From NCBI RefSeq assembly GCF_014643375.1, contig NZ_BMJJ01000004.1, positions 62,001 through 126,000 on the forward strand: a stretch of DNA of 64,000 nucleotides. The letters are read 5' to 3'. Position 1 is the first letter of the stretch. The number at the start of each line of letters is the position of its first letter. Shown one piece after another: positions 52,922 through 62,927 of the stretch. The notes below the pieces were generated by a model. It saw nothing but the letters and a program-made list of their open reading frames with translations. It did not search any database and was not told the origin of the DNA. This DNA is from Aureimonas glaciei. GTDB taxonomy: Bacteria > Pseudomonadota > Alphaproteobacteria > Rhizobiales > Rhizobiaceae. The position numbers and the translations under genes were made by a program.

Positions 52922-53485
52922 CGGTGATCCCTCCGCATGGAGCAAGGCACGCGGCCCGTCGCGTCGGCCACTGCCGCACTGCACAATGACCAGCATGTTG
53001 CACGCTTGCCGCCCGCGGGGAAGCTTTGCGCGGCCGAAGGGCGGCGCCGGAGGAAGGATGAGGCGGGAGAAGAGTGGCCGGACGGTTGTCGAGCCAACTG
53101 CACGCAAAGAGTGCATTCTCGACATCTTATCACTGGGCGGTGAAGCCAGTGTGACAGCGCCTCTCCGGGGCCGCGGCGCTGGTCCACGCCCTTCCGCGGG
53201 ACGTCGCGGCTCAGCGTATGCGCTGCCTCCACCTAGACGCAGACCGGGGCCGAGAAGACGAAAATCTCTTCAAGACAATAGGTTAGTGGATCGATTGGTT
53301 CGCGCTGGGCGCTCTTTATTCCACCGTCCCAGAAGAAGTCGCCTGACGGAAGCAATCTGGGGTCGAACGGGTGGCCGGCTGTCATCCAATGTTCATTGTA
53401 CTTCAGCCTGACGATCTCCTAGTTCGGCGCCAGCCAGATCCCGTGCGGCGGGACGGCGCCTCTTTCAACCCTAGGAAGGTGTTCC
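52922..53485. other. intergenic region with divergent promoters
   Basis: This 564-bp gap separates the divergent dehydrogenase and ugpB genes. I see no credible ORF or RNA gene. It includes a less GC-rich stretch at about 53100-53140 and 53260-53310, suitable for promoters, and the Pho-box-like site described separately at 53379-53396. Confidence 0.5.
53379..53396 (+). promoter_or_regulatory. candidate PhoB box upstream of ugpB
   Basis: CTGTCAT (53379-53385) is a perfect half-site, followed after 4 bp by TGTTCAT (53390-53396), which matches the second CTGTCAT at four of seven positions. Spacing is that of PhoB direct repeats, and it lies 89 bp before ugpB. Phosphate control of ugp operons is established in other bacteria; here it is inferred. 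Confidence 0.5.
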
Positions 53486-54832
53486 ATGCTGACGAAGACC
53501 CTTTGCGCGGTCAGCGCTCTCGCGCTTTCGGCCACACTCGCAACCGCCGCCCTGGCGGCCCCCGTGAAGATCGATTTCTGGTACGGCAACAGCGGCGACA
53601 TCTCCAAGCGCGTGCAGGAGCAGTGCGACCGGTTCAACCAGAGCCAGGCCGACTACGAAGTCGTCTGCACCAGCCAGGGCTCCTACGACGCCTCGCTGCA
53701 GAACACGATCGCCGCCTTCCGCGCCGGCCAGCAGCCGGCCATCGCCCAGGTCTCCGATGCCGGCACGCTCGACATCATGCTCTCCGGCGCCTTCTACCCC
53801 GTCAACAAGCTGATGGCCGACAACGGCTACACGGTCGACTGGAACGACTATTTCTCCGGCATTTCGAGCTACTTCGCCACGTCGAAGGGCGAGATGTACT
53901 CGATGCCCTTCAACAACTCGACGGCTTTGCTCTACTGGAACAAGGACGCCTACGCCAAGATCGGCAAGGATCACGGCCCGGCGACCTGGGAAGAGGCTGC
54001 CGCCGATTTCAAGGCGCTGAAGGAAGCGGGCTACGAATGCCCGCTCGGCTTCAACATCTCGCGCGACGAAGTCTGGCAGTTCGAAGAGCAGTTCCTCGCC
54101 GTTCATGGCGAGCCGAACGCCACCAAGGGCAACGGTTTTGGCGGCCTCGACGCCGAGATGGCCTTCAACAAGGGCAAGTGGGTCCAGTTCGTCCGCGACT
54201 GGAAGTCCTGGTACGACGCCGGCTACGCCGTGCTGAAGTCGAAGGAAACCGGCCAGACCTTCGTCGACGCCTTCGCCGCCGGCGACTGCCAGACGATCCT
54301 GTCCTCCGTCGGCGACCACGGCGGCATCGGCCGCAGCGCCAAGGAAGGCCTGAACTGGGACGTCGCCATGCTGCCCGTCTACGAGGGCACCGAGCGCAAG
54401 AACTCGCTCGTCGGTGGCGCCTCGCTCTGGGTCATCGCCGGCAAGAAGGACGAGGAATACAAGGCCGCGGCCGCTTTCCTGAACTTCCTCGCCAAGCCTG
54501 AAGAGGCGCTCACCTGGTCGACCGTCACCGGCTACATCCCGGTCCGTCAGTCCGGCTTCGACTACCTCCAGTCGCAGAAGTTCTATGACAAGGCGCCGTA
54601 CAAGGGCCGCGAGCTGGCGATCAAGAGCCTGACCGCGACGCCGCCGACCGAGGTCACCCGTGGCCAGCGTCTCGGTGGTCTCCTCCAGATCCGCCAGGAA
54701 ATCTCCAACGGCCTGCAGGCGATCTTCATCAACAATGCCGACGTCCAGGCCTCGCTCGACGAAGCCGCGACGCGCAGCAACGCGATCCTGCGCCGCTTCG
54801 AGCAGACCTACGAAGGCAAGCAGCTGCCGTAA
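53486..54832 (+). CDS. ugpB: sn-glycerol-3-phosphate-type ABC transporter, binding protein
   Basis: A 448-residue UgpB homologue. Signal peptide about 1-25 (LATAALAA). Characteristic segments are FWYGNSGDISKRV, FNNSTALLYWNKDAYAKIG, LVGGASLWVIAGKK, FLNFLAKPEEALTWSTVTGYIP and LRRFEQTY, paralleling E. coli UgpB. Ligands in the family are glycerol-3-phosphate and glycerophosphodiesters. AAGGTG precedes the ATG. First gene of ugpBAEC plus two enzyme genes. Confidence 0.9.
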   Translation: MLTKTLCAVSALALSATLATAALAAPVKIDFWYGNSGDISKRVQEQCDRFNQSQADYEVVCTSQGSYDASLQNTIAAFRAGQQPAIAQVSDAGTLDIMLSGAFYPVNKLMADNGYTVDWNDYFSGISSYFATSKGEMYSMPFNNSTALLYWNKDAYAKIGKDHGPATWEEAAADFKALKEAGYECPLGFNISRDEVWQFEEQFLAVHGEPNATKGNGFGGLDAEMAFNKGKWVQFVRDWKSWYDAGYAVLKSKETGQTFVDAFAAGDCQTILSSVGDHGGIGRSAKEGLNWDVAMLPVYEGTERKNSLVGGASLWVIAGKKDEEYKAAAAFLNFLAKPEEALTWSTVTGYIPVRQSGFDYLQSQKFYDKAPYKGRELAIKSLTATPPTEVTRGQRLGGLLQIRQEISNGLQAIFINNADVQASLDEAATRSNAILRRFEQTYEGKQLP

Positions 54833-54851
54833 GCCGTCCCCGACGACATGA

Positions 54852-54877
54852 CGCTCCGGAGCCTCGGCTCCGGAGCG
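54852..54877 (+). terminator. perfect 12-bp hairpin between ugpB and ugpA
   Basis: CGCTCCGGAGCC (54852-54863) pairs with GGCTCCGGAGCG (54866-54877) over a 2-nt gap, without a U-tract. Like the hairpin at 3811-3840 it follows a binding-protein gene and probably protects its mRNA 3' end or attenuates downstream transcription. Confidence 0.6.
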
Positions 54878-54906
54878 AATTCACTGGCATCCGGCGGGAC
54901 GAGACC

Positions 54907-55791
54907 ATGGAAAAGCGGGCGACATTTTCGGCGACCGGCACCGGGCTGCTCTTCGCCCTGCCGATGATCCTTTTGATCTTCGTGTTCTTCTACTGGCCGA
55001 CGGGGCAGGCGCTCTACTGGGCCTTCACCCTCGAACAGCCCTGGGGCGGCGGCAACACTTTTGTCGGCTTCCAGAATTTCCAGCAGCTTTTGAGCGACTC
55101 CGTCTACTGGAACTCGATCGGCAAGAGCATGGTGTTCAGCTTCGGCTCGACCATGCTGGCCATGGGCATTGCCCTCACGCTGGCTCTGATGGCCGACCGG
55201 GAACTGACGGGGCACCGGCTCTACAAGTCGGTGCTGATCTGGCCATACGCCATCGCCGCGCCGGCGCTCGGCCTTGCCTTCAGCTTCATCCTTGCGCCGC
55301 AGGCCGGCCTCCTGTCCTCGATCAACCAGATCTGGCCGGGCCTCTGGAATCCGGCGCTCGACGGCAAGGATGCCATGATCGCCATCATCGTCGCCTTCGC
55401 CTGGAAATACATCGGCTACAACTTCATCTTCATGATGGCCGCGCTGCAGGGCATTCCGCGCTCGCTGACGGAAGCCGCCGCCATGGACGGCTCGGGCCCC
55501 TTCCGGCGCATGCGCGACATCCAGCTGCCGCTGCTGACGCCGACCCTGTTCTTCCTGCTGGTGATCAACATCACCGAAAGTTTCCAGGATTCCTTCGGCA
55601 TCGTCGACATCATGACCGGCGGCGGGCCGGCGCGGGCGACCGAGCTGATGGTCTACAAGATCTATTTCGACGGCTTCAAGGGCCTCGACTACTCCGGCGC
55701 CGCCGCCCAGAGCATCATCCTGATGATCCTCGTGATGGGCCTCACGGTCGTCCAGTTCCGCTTCATCGAGCGGCGCATCCACTACAAGTGA
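54907..55791 (+). CDS. ugpA: ugp-type ABC transporter permease UgpA
   Basis: A 294-residue MalF-like permease with six predicted helices; FYWPTGQALYWAFTLEQPWGG in the first periplasmic loop and the EAA loop SLTEAAAMDGSGPF are typical of UgpA. The C-terminus RFIERRIHYK is common in the family. It lies 7 bp before ugpE. Confidence 0.92.
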   Translation: MEKRATFSATGTGLLFALPMILLIFVFFYWPTGQALYWAFTLEQPWGGGNTFVGFQNFQQLLSDSVYWNSIGKSMVFSFGSTMLAMGIALTLALMADRELTGHRLYKSVLIWPYAIAAPALGLAFSFILAPQAGLLSSINQIWPGLWNPALDGKDAMIAIIVAFAWKYIGYNFIFMMAALQGIPRSLTEAAAMDGSGPFRRMRDIQLPLLTPTLFFLLVINITESFQDSFGIVDIMTGGGPARATELMVYKIYFDGFKGLDYSGAAAQSIILMILVMGLTVVQFRFIERRIHYK

Positions 55792-55798
55792 GGCCGAG

Positions 55799-56713
55799 AT
55801 GATCGAACGCTCCCCCATCTTCGACATGGTCTGCCAGGTCATCCTGTTCGTAGGCCTGGTCATCGCGGTGACGCCCTTCTTGATCGTCCTGATCGCGGCG
55901 ACGCACGACATCCGCGCGGTCAACCAGGTGCCGATGCCGATGATGCCCGGCACGCATTTTCTCGACAACATGGCCGTCGCCTGGGTCCGCGCCGACCTCG
56001 GCACGAAGCTCTTCAACAGCTTCGTCTTCGCCGCCACCGTCGCCTTCGGCAAGGTCGCGCTGGCCTCGATGGCGGCCTTCGCCATCGTCTATTTCCGCTT
56101 CCCCGGCCGCATGCTGATCTTCTGGGCGATCTTCGTCACGCTGATGCTGCCGCTCGAAGTGCGCATCGTGCCGACCTATGCGGTGGCGGCGAACGCGCTG
56201 CAGCCCTTCCAGGCGATCCTCGACATCACCGGCCTGACCTGGCTGATCGCGACCGTCTCCGGCATCACCGTCGACCTGCACTGGGGCCTGCTGAATTCCT
56301 ACACTGGCCTTGCGCTGCCGCTGGTCGCCACCGCGACCGGCACCTTCCTCTACCGCCAGTTCTTCCTGACCCTGCCGGACGAGCTCGCCGAGGCGGCGAA
56401 GATGGACGGGGCGGGGCCGGTGCGCTTCTTCTTCCAGATCCTCCTGCCGCTGTCGAAGGCCAACATGGCGGCGCTGGCGACGATCATGTTCGTCTGGGCC
56501 TGGAACCAGTATCTCTGGCCGCTGCTCGTCACCACCGATCCGAGCTTCGGCACCGCCGCCACCGAGCTGAAGGAGCTGATCCCGGCCAAGGAGGGCGTGC
56601 CGGAATGGCAGATCGCCATGGCCGGAACGCTTCTGGTGATGCTGCCGCCGCTCGTCGTGATGATCGCCATGCAGCGCTTCTTCGTCCGCGGCCTCGTCGC
56701 CACCGACAAGTAG
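55799..56713 (+). CDS. ugpE: ugp-type ABC transporter permease UgpE
   Basis: A 304-residue MalG-like permease; [51 protein letters not shown] (EAA loop) and ending [12 protein letters not shown]. Forms the UgpAE channel. The membrane topology and length are normal for UgpE. Confidence 0.92.
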   Translation: MIERSPIFDMVCQVILFVGLVIAVTPFLIVLIAATHDIRAVNQVPMPMMPGTHFLDNMAVAWVRADLGTKLFNSFVFAATVAFGKVALASMAAFAIVYFRFPGRMLIFWAIFVTLMLPLEVRIVPTYAVAANALQPFQAILDITGLTWLIATVSGITVDLHWGLLNSYTGLALPLVATATGTFLYRQFFLTLPDELAEAAKMDGAGPVRFFFQILLPLSKANMAALATIMFVWAWNQYLWPLLVTTDPSFGTAATELKELIPAKEGVPEWQIAMAGTLLVMLPPLVVMIAMQRFFVRGLVATDK

Positions 56714-56753
56714 TCCGTCCGGCACGCCCCATTCGACCGACACAGGAGGCCCC

Positions 56754-57869
56754 ATGGCCGATATCGCGATCCGCAACGTCAAGAAGGACTATGGCAAGAC
56801 CGCCGTGGTCCACGGCGTCGACCTCGACATCAAGACCGGCGAATTCATCGTGATCCTCGGGCCGTCCGGCTGCGGCAAGTCCACGCTGCTGCGCATGGTT
56901 GCCGGCCTCGAAAGCATCACCGCTGGCGAGGTCGCCATGGACGGCGTGGTGGTCAACAAGCTCGAGCCGCGCGAGCGCGGCTGCGCCATGGTGTTCCAGA
57001 ACTACGCGCTCTATCCGCATATGAGCGTAGCCGACAATATCGGCTACGCCCTGAAGGTTTCCGGCGTCCCGAAGGCGGAGCGGCGCGCGCGCATCCTCGC
57101 CGTCGCCACGACGGTGGGGCTCGAGGATTTTCTCGACCGCAAGCCGATGCAGCTCTCCGGCGGCCAGCGCCAGCGCGTCGCCATGGGCCGGGCGATGATC
57201 CGCGAGCCGAAGGTGTTCCTGTTCGACGAGCCCTTGTCCAATCTCGACGCCAAGCTGCGCGTGACCATGCGCGCCGAAATCCGCCGGCTGCACAAGCGCC
57301 TCGGTGCGACGTCGATCTTCGTCACCCATGACCAGGTCGAGGCGATGACGCTGGCCGACCGGCTGGTGGTGATGAATGCCGGCAAGGTCGAGCAGGTGGG
57401 CACGCCCGCCGAGGTCTATGGCCGACCGGCGAGCCGCTTCGTCGCCGGCTTCATCGGCGCCCCGCCGATGAACCTCGTCGATGGCCAGGTCGTCGACGCC
57501 GGCCGCTTCCAGATCGACGAGCACCGCTCGCTCTTTATCGGCGCAGGATCCGGAATGCCCGCCGCCGGCCGGAAGGTCGCGATCGGCATCCGGCCCGAGC
57601 ACGCCCGGCTGGTGCCGCCGGAAACCCCGCACTGCCTCGTCGCGACCGTTGATTTCGTCGAAGAGCTCGGCGCCTCGCGCGTCGTCCATGCCGACCTCGG
57701 GGGGATCGCCTTCGCCGTCCTGTTCTCCGAGCCGACGCCGCTCGTCGCCGGCGACAGGGTGGGCGTCGAGCTGCCGAGCGAACATCTGCATTTCTTCGCC
57801 CGCGAGAGCGGTCGGCGCATCGATCGCCACGCGCCCTTCGTCGTCACCCCCCAGCTGCAGGAGGCCTGA
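56754..57869 (+). CDS. ugpC: ugp-type ABC transporter ATPase UgpC
   Basis: A 371-residue MalK-type ATPase with Walker [11 protein letters not shown]-loop [11 protein letters not shown], signature LSGGQRQR, Walker [13 protein letters not shown] and a C-terminal regulatory domain ([11 protein letters not shown]). It is directly followed by the TIM-barrel gene (TGAATG), so the two are co-translated. Confidence 0.93.
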   Translation: MADIAIRNVKKDYGKTAVVHGVDLDIKTGEFIVILGPSGCGKSTLLRMVAGLESITAGEVAMDGVVVNKLEPRERGCAMVFQNYALYPHMSVADNIGYALKVSGVPKAERRARILAVATTVGLEDFLDRKPMQLSGGQRQRVAMGRAMIREPKVFLFDEPLSNLDAKLRVTMRAEIRRLHKRLGATSIFVTHDQVEAMTLADRLVVMNAGKVEQVGTPAEVYGRPASRFVAGFIGAPPMNLVDGQVVDAGRFQIDEHRSLFIGAGSGMPAAGRKVAIGIRPEHARLVPPETPHCLVATVDFVEELGASRVVHADLGGIAFAVLFSEPTPLVAGDRVGVELPSEHLHFFARESGRRIDRHAPFVVTPQLQEA

Positions 57870-58784
57870 ATGGCCGTGATCACCCATGTCGGATTCAGCG
57901 TCACCGCCGGCGACGGCGATCTGACCCGCCTCGAAAATTCGCTGGCGCAGATCGCCGATCTCGGCGCCGATGTCGCCGAGCTGTCCCTGTTCGGGCACGA
58001 CCTCATCGCCGGCGGGCGGGTGATCGAAAGCCGGGCGAAGGCGCTGGCCGAGATCTGCGCGAAATTTCCGCTGCGCTACACCGCGCACGGCCAGATCGTT
58101 TCGAACTTCATGGATCCGGTGAATCTCGACCGCCAGAAGGCGGTGGTGCGCGCCATGCTGGAGCTCTGCGAGCGGGTGGGGGCCGACGTGCTGGTCCAGC
58201 ATTGCGGCCGCTCGACAATCGGAACCGCGCCCTATCGCGCTGCGGTCGACCGGATGGAGCGTGAGGCGCTGGCCGAGATGGCCGAGGTCGCCAGGGGACG
58301 CGGCGTCCGCATCGCCTTCGAGAACATTTTTGGCGTCGAGGTCGGGGAATACCGCCAGTCGCCGTCCGAGATCGCCGAGACCGTGCGCGCCGTCGGCCAC
58401 CCGAACGTCGTCGGCCTGATCGACTTCGGCCATGCCTATATCGAGGGAACCCGGCTCGGCCTCGACTGGCGCGAAGAGGTGCGCTCGATGGCGCCTGTCA
58501 CCGGGCATCTGCACCTGCACGACAATTTCGGCCTGCCCTACACGATGACCGAGTTCTTCCACCCGAGCGAATCCGTCGCGCTGGGGATCGGCGACCTGCA
58601 TCTGCCGCTTGGCTGGGGCGCTCTTCCCTTCGAGGCGATCTTCGCCGAGATCGACATTCTGCCGGGGACCGCCATGATCATGGAGATCGGCGAGCGCTTC
58701 GCGACCGAGCGGGCCGAAAGCCTCGCCGTCGCCCGGCACCTGGCCGGAATCATCAACGATCGCGGCGCCCGCGCCGCCGCCTGA
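57870..58784 (+). CDS. sugar phosphate isomerase/epimerase-type TIM-barrel protein
   Basis: A 304-residue xylose-isomerase-like TIM barrel. Probable metal ligands are the Glu of IAFENIFG, the Asp-His of LIDFGHAY, the His of HLHLHDN and the Glu of MIMEIGER. Family members act on sugars, inositols or other metabolites, or as metal-dependent hydrolases. Co-translation with ugpC and a phosphodiesterase-fold gene downstream suggests a role in breaking down a phosphodiester or polyol phosphate imported by Ugp. The reaction is unknown. Confidence 0.82.
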   Translation: MAVITHVGFSVTAGDGDLTRLENSLAQIADLGADVAELSLFGHDLIAGGRVIESRAKALAEICAKFPLRYTAHGQIVSNFMDPVNLDRQKAVVRAMLELCERVGADVLVQHCGRSTIGTAPYRAAVDRMEREALAEMAEVARGRGVRIAFENIFGVEVGEYRQSPSEIAETVRAVGHPNVVGLIDFGHAYIEGTRLGLDWREEVRSMAPVTGHLHLHDNFGLPYTMTEFFHPSESVALGIGDLHLPLGWGALPFEAIFAEIDILPGTAMIMEIGERFATERAESLAVARHLAGIINDRGARAAA

Positions 58785-58795
58785 AAGAAACCGCC

Positions 58796-59821
58796 ATGCC
58801 CCATCGCCAGCTGATCCGGCACGCCGTCGCCAAACTCGCCGTTCCCTCGCCCTCGGTGCTGTCCGAGGCCGGGATCGTCGACAACACAGTCGCCGAGCAT
58901 CACCGGCTCGCCGCGCGGGTTTCCGCCTTCGGCGCCATCGAGCAGATGCCGGCGCCGGGGGGACTGGCACCTTCCGGCTTCCGCGCCGCCGCCTGGAATG
59001 CCGAGCGGCTGAAATTCCACGACGCTTCCGTCGCGATGCTCAATGGTGTCGATGCTGACGTGCTCTTCCTGACCGAGGCCGATCTCGGCATGGCCCGCTC
59101 CGGCAACCGCCACACGACGGCCGATCTCGCGGCGTCGCTCGGCATGGGCTATGCCTATGGCGTCGAGTTCCTGGAGCTCGGGCTCGGCGATACGCGCGAG
59201 GAGGCCGAGTGCGCCGGCCAGACGAACGCCGTCGGCTTCCACGGCAATGCCCTCCTGAGCCGCACGACGCTCGCCGATCCCTTCCTCGTCCGGCTCGACG
59301 ACGGCGCTGTCTGGTTCCTCGACGCCGAAAAGGGGCAGCGGCGGCTCGGCTGGCGCATGGCGATCGGCGGCCGCGTCGAGACATCGGACGGCCCGGTCGT
59401 CGTCATCTCGGTGCATCTGGAGAGCAAGACCGATCCGGCCGACCGCGCCGCGCAGGTGAAGCGCCTGCTCGGCCATGTCGAGACGCTGGCGGCCGGCCTG
59501 CCGGTGGTCATCGGCGGCGACTTCAACACCAAGCCGCTGTTTTGCGACGATACCGCCTGGTTCGACGATCCCTCCGACCTGGAGCCGCTGTTCCAGCTGA
59601 TGCGCGAGGCCGGCTTCGACTGGCGCGCCGCCAACCGGCCGGAAATCACCACGCGCACCCGGCCCGACGGTGAGCCAAAGCCGCCGCACAAGCGGCTCGA
59701 CTGGCTGTTCGTGCGCGGCCTTGTCGCCTCGAATCCGGCCACGGTCGCGGCAGTCGACGCCGGGGGGCGCGCGATTTCGGACCATGACCTGGTGGTCGCC
59801 GACTTCGCCTTCGGAGGCTGA
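58796..59821 (+). CDS. endonuclease/exonuclease/phosphatase-fold hydrolase
   Basis: A 341-residue EEP-family protein. About 60 extra N-terminal residues precede the core, which starts FRAAAWNAERLKFHD; metal and catalytic residues appear in LFLTEADLG, SVHLESKTD, GGDFNTKPLF, RLDWLFVR and SDHDLVVADF. No signal peptide, so it should act in the cytoplasm. In the ugp operon it is a good candidate for a phosphodiesterase on glycerophosphodiester-type substrates rather than a nuclease; that is inference. Confidence 0.85.
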   Translation: MPHRQLIRHAVAKLAVPSPSVLSEAGIVDNTVAEHHRLAARVSAFGAIEQMPAPGGLAPSGFRAAAWNAERLKFHDASVAMLNGVDADVLFLTEADLGMARSGNRHTTADLAASLGMGYAYGVEFLELGLGDTREEAECAGQTNAVGFHGNALLSRTTLADPFLVRLDDGAVWFLDAEKGQRRLGWRMAIGGRVETSDGPVVVISVHLESKTDPADRAAQVKRLLGHVETLAAGLPVVIGGDFNTKPLFCDDTAWFDDPSDLEPLFQLMREAGFDWRAANRPEITTRTRPDGEPKPPHKRLDWLFVRGLVASNPATVAAVDAGGRAISDHDLVVADFAFGG

Positions 59822-59948
59822 GGCGAGGGAACATGGGCCTTGCGGGAGTCGCGGAACCATGTCGCGCACCCGCTGGTTTCCCGGGCAAGGCCGAGGCATG
59901 GCGGGACCGCAGCGGCGCCCGGTGCCTCCCAGCCAAGGGATGCAGAAG

Positions 59949-60191
59949 ATGTCACGCACTCCCCCACCCAATGACGGCATGACGCGCAAGGAACTCGATA
60001 TCGGCGACAGCGACCTGTCGCTAGATCCCGGCGGCCTCCTCGACGATCCCGACGGCGAGGCGGAGGAGATCGAGGTCCTGCCGGAGGATCCCGCCGAGAT
60101 GCTCGATCGCTGCCTCGATCCGAAACCCGATACCGGGGATATGCCTGGGGCGGATCTTCCAGATGTTACCCCGAAAGATCGGCCGTCCTAA
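59949..60191 (+). CDS. small acidic hypothetical protein
   Basis: An 80-residue, strongly acidic protein (DDPDGEAEEIEVLPEDP) without hydrophobic segment or cysteine pair. AAGGGA lies 8 bp before ATG 59949, and third codon positions are GC-rich as in neighbours, which supports translation; an ATG at 59940 is the alternative. The 3' end overlaps the convergent epimerase gene by 4 bp. I do not recognise the family. Confidence 0.5.
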   Translation: MSRTPPPNDGMTRKELDIGDSDLSLDPGGLLDDPDGEAEEIEVLPEDPAEMLDRCLDPKPDTGDMPGADLPDVTPKDRPS

Positions 60192-61189
60192 AGCACCTGG
60201 AACCCGTGCGCGAACGGGTCGCGGTCGTCGATGAAGATCGTGTTGTAGCCGGTGGTGCGAGCCCAGCCGGCGATCGAGGGGACGAAGGCGGGCCTGCCGC
60301 CAACGATCGCCTCGGCTTCGACACGGCCCTTGAACAGCGAACCGATGATGCTTTCGTGGATGAAGTCGTCGCCGACGGCGAGCTTGCCCTTCGCGGCCCA
60401 TTGCGCGATGCGGGCCGAGGTGCCGGTGCCGCAGGGCGAGCGGTCGATGGCCTTATCGCCGTAGAACACGGCATTGCGGGCCGTGGCGCCCGCGACGGTC
60501 GGGGCGCCGGTCCACAGGATATGGCTGAGGCCCTGAATCTCCGGCTTCTCCGGATGAACGAAGCTGTAGCGCTCGTTCAGCGCCCGGCGCAGCGGCCCCG
60601 ACAGCTGGACGAGCTGGCCGGCGGAGAAATCCGCCATGTCGCGAAAATTGTCCTGGGCATCGACGATGGCGTAGAAATTGCCGCCATAGGCGACGTCGAC
60701 CGTCAGGGACCCGAGGCCCGGGCAGTCGATCTCCAGAGCTTCGGAATGCAGGAAGGCCGGCACATTGGTCAGCCGGACCTCCTCGACGAACTGCCCCTCC
60801 TGCCGGTAGGTCGCCACCACGAGGCCGGCCGGCGTGTCGAGCCGGAGCACGCCCGGCTCCTTCGGCGTCACCAGCCCGTGTTCGAGCGCCATGGTGACGG
60901 TGCCGATGGTGCCGTGGCCGCACATCGGCAGGCAGCCGGAGGTCTCGATGAACAGGATGGCGACGTCGCAGTCCGGCCGCGTCGGCGGGTAGAGGATGGA
61001 GCCCGACATCATGTCGTGGCCGCGCGGCTCGAACATCAGTCCGGTGCGGATCCAGTCGAACTCGGCGAGAAAATGCGCCCGCTTCTCGATCATCGTGGCG
61101 CCGTTAAGGTTCGGGCCGCCGCCGGAGACGAGGCGGACCGGATTGCCGCAGGTGTGGCCGTCGATGCAGAAGAAGCTGTGCCGCGCCAT
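60188..61189 (-). CDS. 4-hydroxyproline 2-epimerase (proline racemase family)
   Basis: A 333-residue proline racemase fold enzyme with both catalytic cysteines: Cys90 in MCGHGTIG and Cys253 in DRSPCGTGTSA. The Cys/Cys pair and sequence fit trans-4-hydroxy-L-proline 2-epimerase rather than the Ser/Cys dehydratase variants. It would convert trans-4-hydroxy-L-proline to the cis-D isomer, the substrate of the dehydrogenase upstream on the same strand. ATG 61189 is the start of the family N-terminus. Confidence 0.92.
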   Translation of the reverse strand: MARHSFFCIDGHTCGNPVRLVSGGGPNLNGATMIEKRAHFLAEFDWIRTGLMFEPRGHDMMSGSILYPPTRPDCDVAILFIETSGCLPMCGHGTIGTVTMALEHGLVTPKEPGVLRLDTPAGLVVATYRQEGQFVEEVRLTNVPAFLHSEALEIDCPGLGSLTVDVAYGGNFYAIVDAQDNFRDMADFSAGQLVQLSGPLRRALNERYSFVHPEKPEIQGLSHILWTGAPTVAGATARNAVFYGDKAIDRSPCGTGTSARIAQWAAKGKLAVGDDFIHESIIGSLFKGRVEAEAIVGGRPAFVPSIAGWARTTGYNTIFIDDRDPFAHGFQVL

Positions 61190-61209
61190 GGTCTGGCCTT
61201 TCGCGATGA

Positions 61210-62469
61210 TCAGGAGAACCGGCCGGGCCGGAAGGGTTCGAGCGGGATGGCGGGCATGCGCCGTTCCAGGAGGTCGGCGACGAGGCGTCCGGTGCCGGCC
61301 GACTGCGTCAGGCCGAGATGGCCGTGGCCGAAGGCGTAGGCGATGCGGGCGCTGACCTTCGAACGGCCGATCACCGGCAGCGAATCCGGCATGGAGGGAC
61401 GAAAGCCCATCCATTCCTGGCCGCCCGTGGTGTCGAGGCCGGGCAGGAAGGCCTTGGCCTTGTCCAGCATCGCCTTGGAGCGCTTGAAGTTCGGCGGCAG
61501 GTCGAGCCCGCCGAGCTCGACCGCGCCGCCGACGCGGATGCCGGTGGACAGCGCCGAAACGACGAAGCCGTGGCCGCCGAAGACGATCTGCCGCTTCAGG
61601 TCGAAGGCGCCGGGCGGCAAAGTGGTGTTGTAGCCGCGCTCGGTTTCCAGCGGCACGTCGTCGCCGAGCTTTTCGGCCAGCGGTTTCGACCAGGCGCCGG
61701 CGGCGATGATCGCCTGCTTGGCATGAAGCGTCGTGCCGTCGGCAAAACGCACGACGACGGTCTCGCCTTCCGGCTCGACGGTCTCGACCAGGCCGCGCTG
61801 AAAAGTGGCGCCGCGCTCCGCCACCCGGGCGTAGAGCGCGAGGGCGAAATCCCGGGGGTCGCTAACGTTCTGCCATTCCGGCACGAAGGTGCCGTGCGTG
61901 AAGCGCGGCGATAGTCCCTTCTGCAGCGCGTCGATGCCGTCGCGCTCGACATGCCGGAAGACGATGCCCTCGCGCTGCCGGGCCTGCCAGCCGGGCAGGG
62001 AGGCCTGCCATTGCGCCGCCCCCTCGTAGACTTCCAGGCAGCCGTCGGAGCGGACCATGTGTGCGAGGCCCGCGCTGTCGACCAGCTGCGTCATCTCGTT
62101 GCGCGAGATCCGCATCAGCGCCACCTGCGCGCGGGTCGACGCCGCGTAGGCCGCAGGCCGGCTCGCCTCCCAGAAGCGTCTCAGCCAGGGCGCGATCTTC
62201 AGCGCATAGGCGGGCGGGATGGAGAGCGGCCCGAGCGGGTCGAGCAGCCAGAAGGGCGCCTTGCGCATGATGCCGGGAGAGGCGAGCGGCAGCACGTCGG
62301 TGAAGGCAAGCGCACCGGCATTGCCGGCGCTCGTCGCCTCCGCCGGCCCGGCCCTGTCGACGAGCACGACCGACTTCTTCTCGTCCTGGAGAAAATAGGC
62401 GGCGGTGATGCCGATGATGCCGGCGCCGATCACGGCGACGTCGACGGGGTTGTCCTTTGTGCCGCTCAC
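61210..62469 (-). CDS. DadA-like FAD dehydrogenase, probable D-hydroxyproline dehydrogenase
   Basis: A 419-residue D-amino-acid dehydrogenase family protein: VAVIGAGIIGITAAYFLQ, TSAGNAGALAFTD, IIAAGAWSKPLAEKLG, ERGYNTTLPP and YAFGHGHLGLTQSAGTGRLV. It is transcribed 20 bp ahead of the epimerase, the usual partnership for oxidation of cis-4-hydroxy-D-proline. Start GTG 62469 with AGGAGGG upstream. The deaminase and dehydrogenase of the later pathway are not in the window. Confidence 0.88.
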   Translation of the reverse strand: MSGTKDNPVDVAVIGAGIIGITAAYFLQDEKKSVVLVDRAGPAEATSAGNAGALAFTDVLPLASPGIMRKAPFWLLDPLGPLSIPPAYALKIAPWLRRFWEASRPAAYAASTRAQVALMRISRNEMTQLVDSAGLAHMVRSDGCLEVYEGAAQWQASLPGWQARQREGIVFRHVERDGIDALQKGLSPRFTHGTFVPEWQNVSDPRDFALALYARVAERGATFQRGLVETVEPEGETVVVRFADGTTLHAKQAIIAAGAWSKPLAEKLGDDVPLETERGYNTTLPPGAFDLKRQIVFGGHGFVVSALSTGIRVGGAVELGGLDLPPNFKRSKAMLDKAKAFLPGLDTTGGQEWMGFRPSMPDSLPVIGRSKVSARIAYAFGHGHLGLTQSAGTGRLVADLLERRMPAIPLEPFRPGRFS

Positions 62470-62927
62470 CGTCGCCCGCCCTCCTGCGAGGGCGCATCGG
62501 GCAGGCCTCCCGGCACCCGTGACGGATCGGCGATGTCGAGGCGAAGGCGCGCCTCCACCGACTGCGCGCAAGCCCCTATCCGCAAGGGTGTGGCGCCCTC
62601 GTCGACGGGGGAGACGGGGGACATTTTGTTCGTCTGTCGGCTCATCTTCGCTGGTTACACCACGCTTTTGAAAATACAAAGAGCCGACGGAGCCGGGCGC
62701 TGGCCGACGCTGTTGCGAGCGCTTCTTTCGGCACGGCGGCAATGTCTTTTGCCGCGACCACGATGAGGCGAGCCGGCCGGCCAGCGACAGGCTATCAATC
62801 CGTCTGACACGGGAGGCCCGGGTCCACACCGCGATTTCGGTGCGACGCGTGTCCTCCGCCATGACGAAGAACGGCATGAACGGGCAGCAGGGCGTGCCAC
62901 GATGCCATCCATCGAGGCATTCGAGCA
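62470..62927. other. intergenic region between divergent genes
   Basis: A 458-bp gap between the DadA-like gene (minus) and the histidine kinase (plus). No convincing ORF or RNA is visible. A less GC-rich stretch at about 62625-62690, with GTTACACC and TTTTGAAAATACAAAG, is the likeliest promoter area for either gene. Confidence 0.4.

Noticed and set aside
53100-53420. short open frames in the gap before ugpB
   Set aside because: No ribosome-binding site, no family-like sequence and poor codon pattern; treated as regulatory DNA.
56529-58970. 813-codon minus-strand frame
   Set aside because: Antisense to ugpC and the TIM-barrel gene and lacks domain-like sequence.
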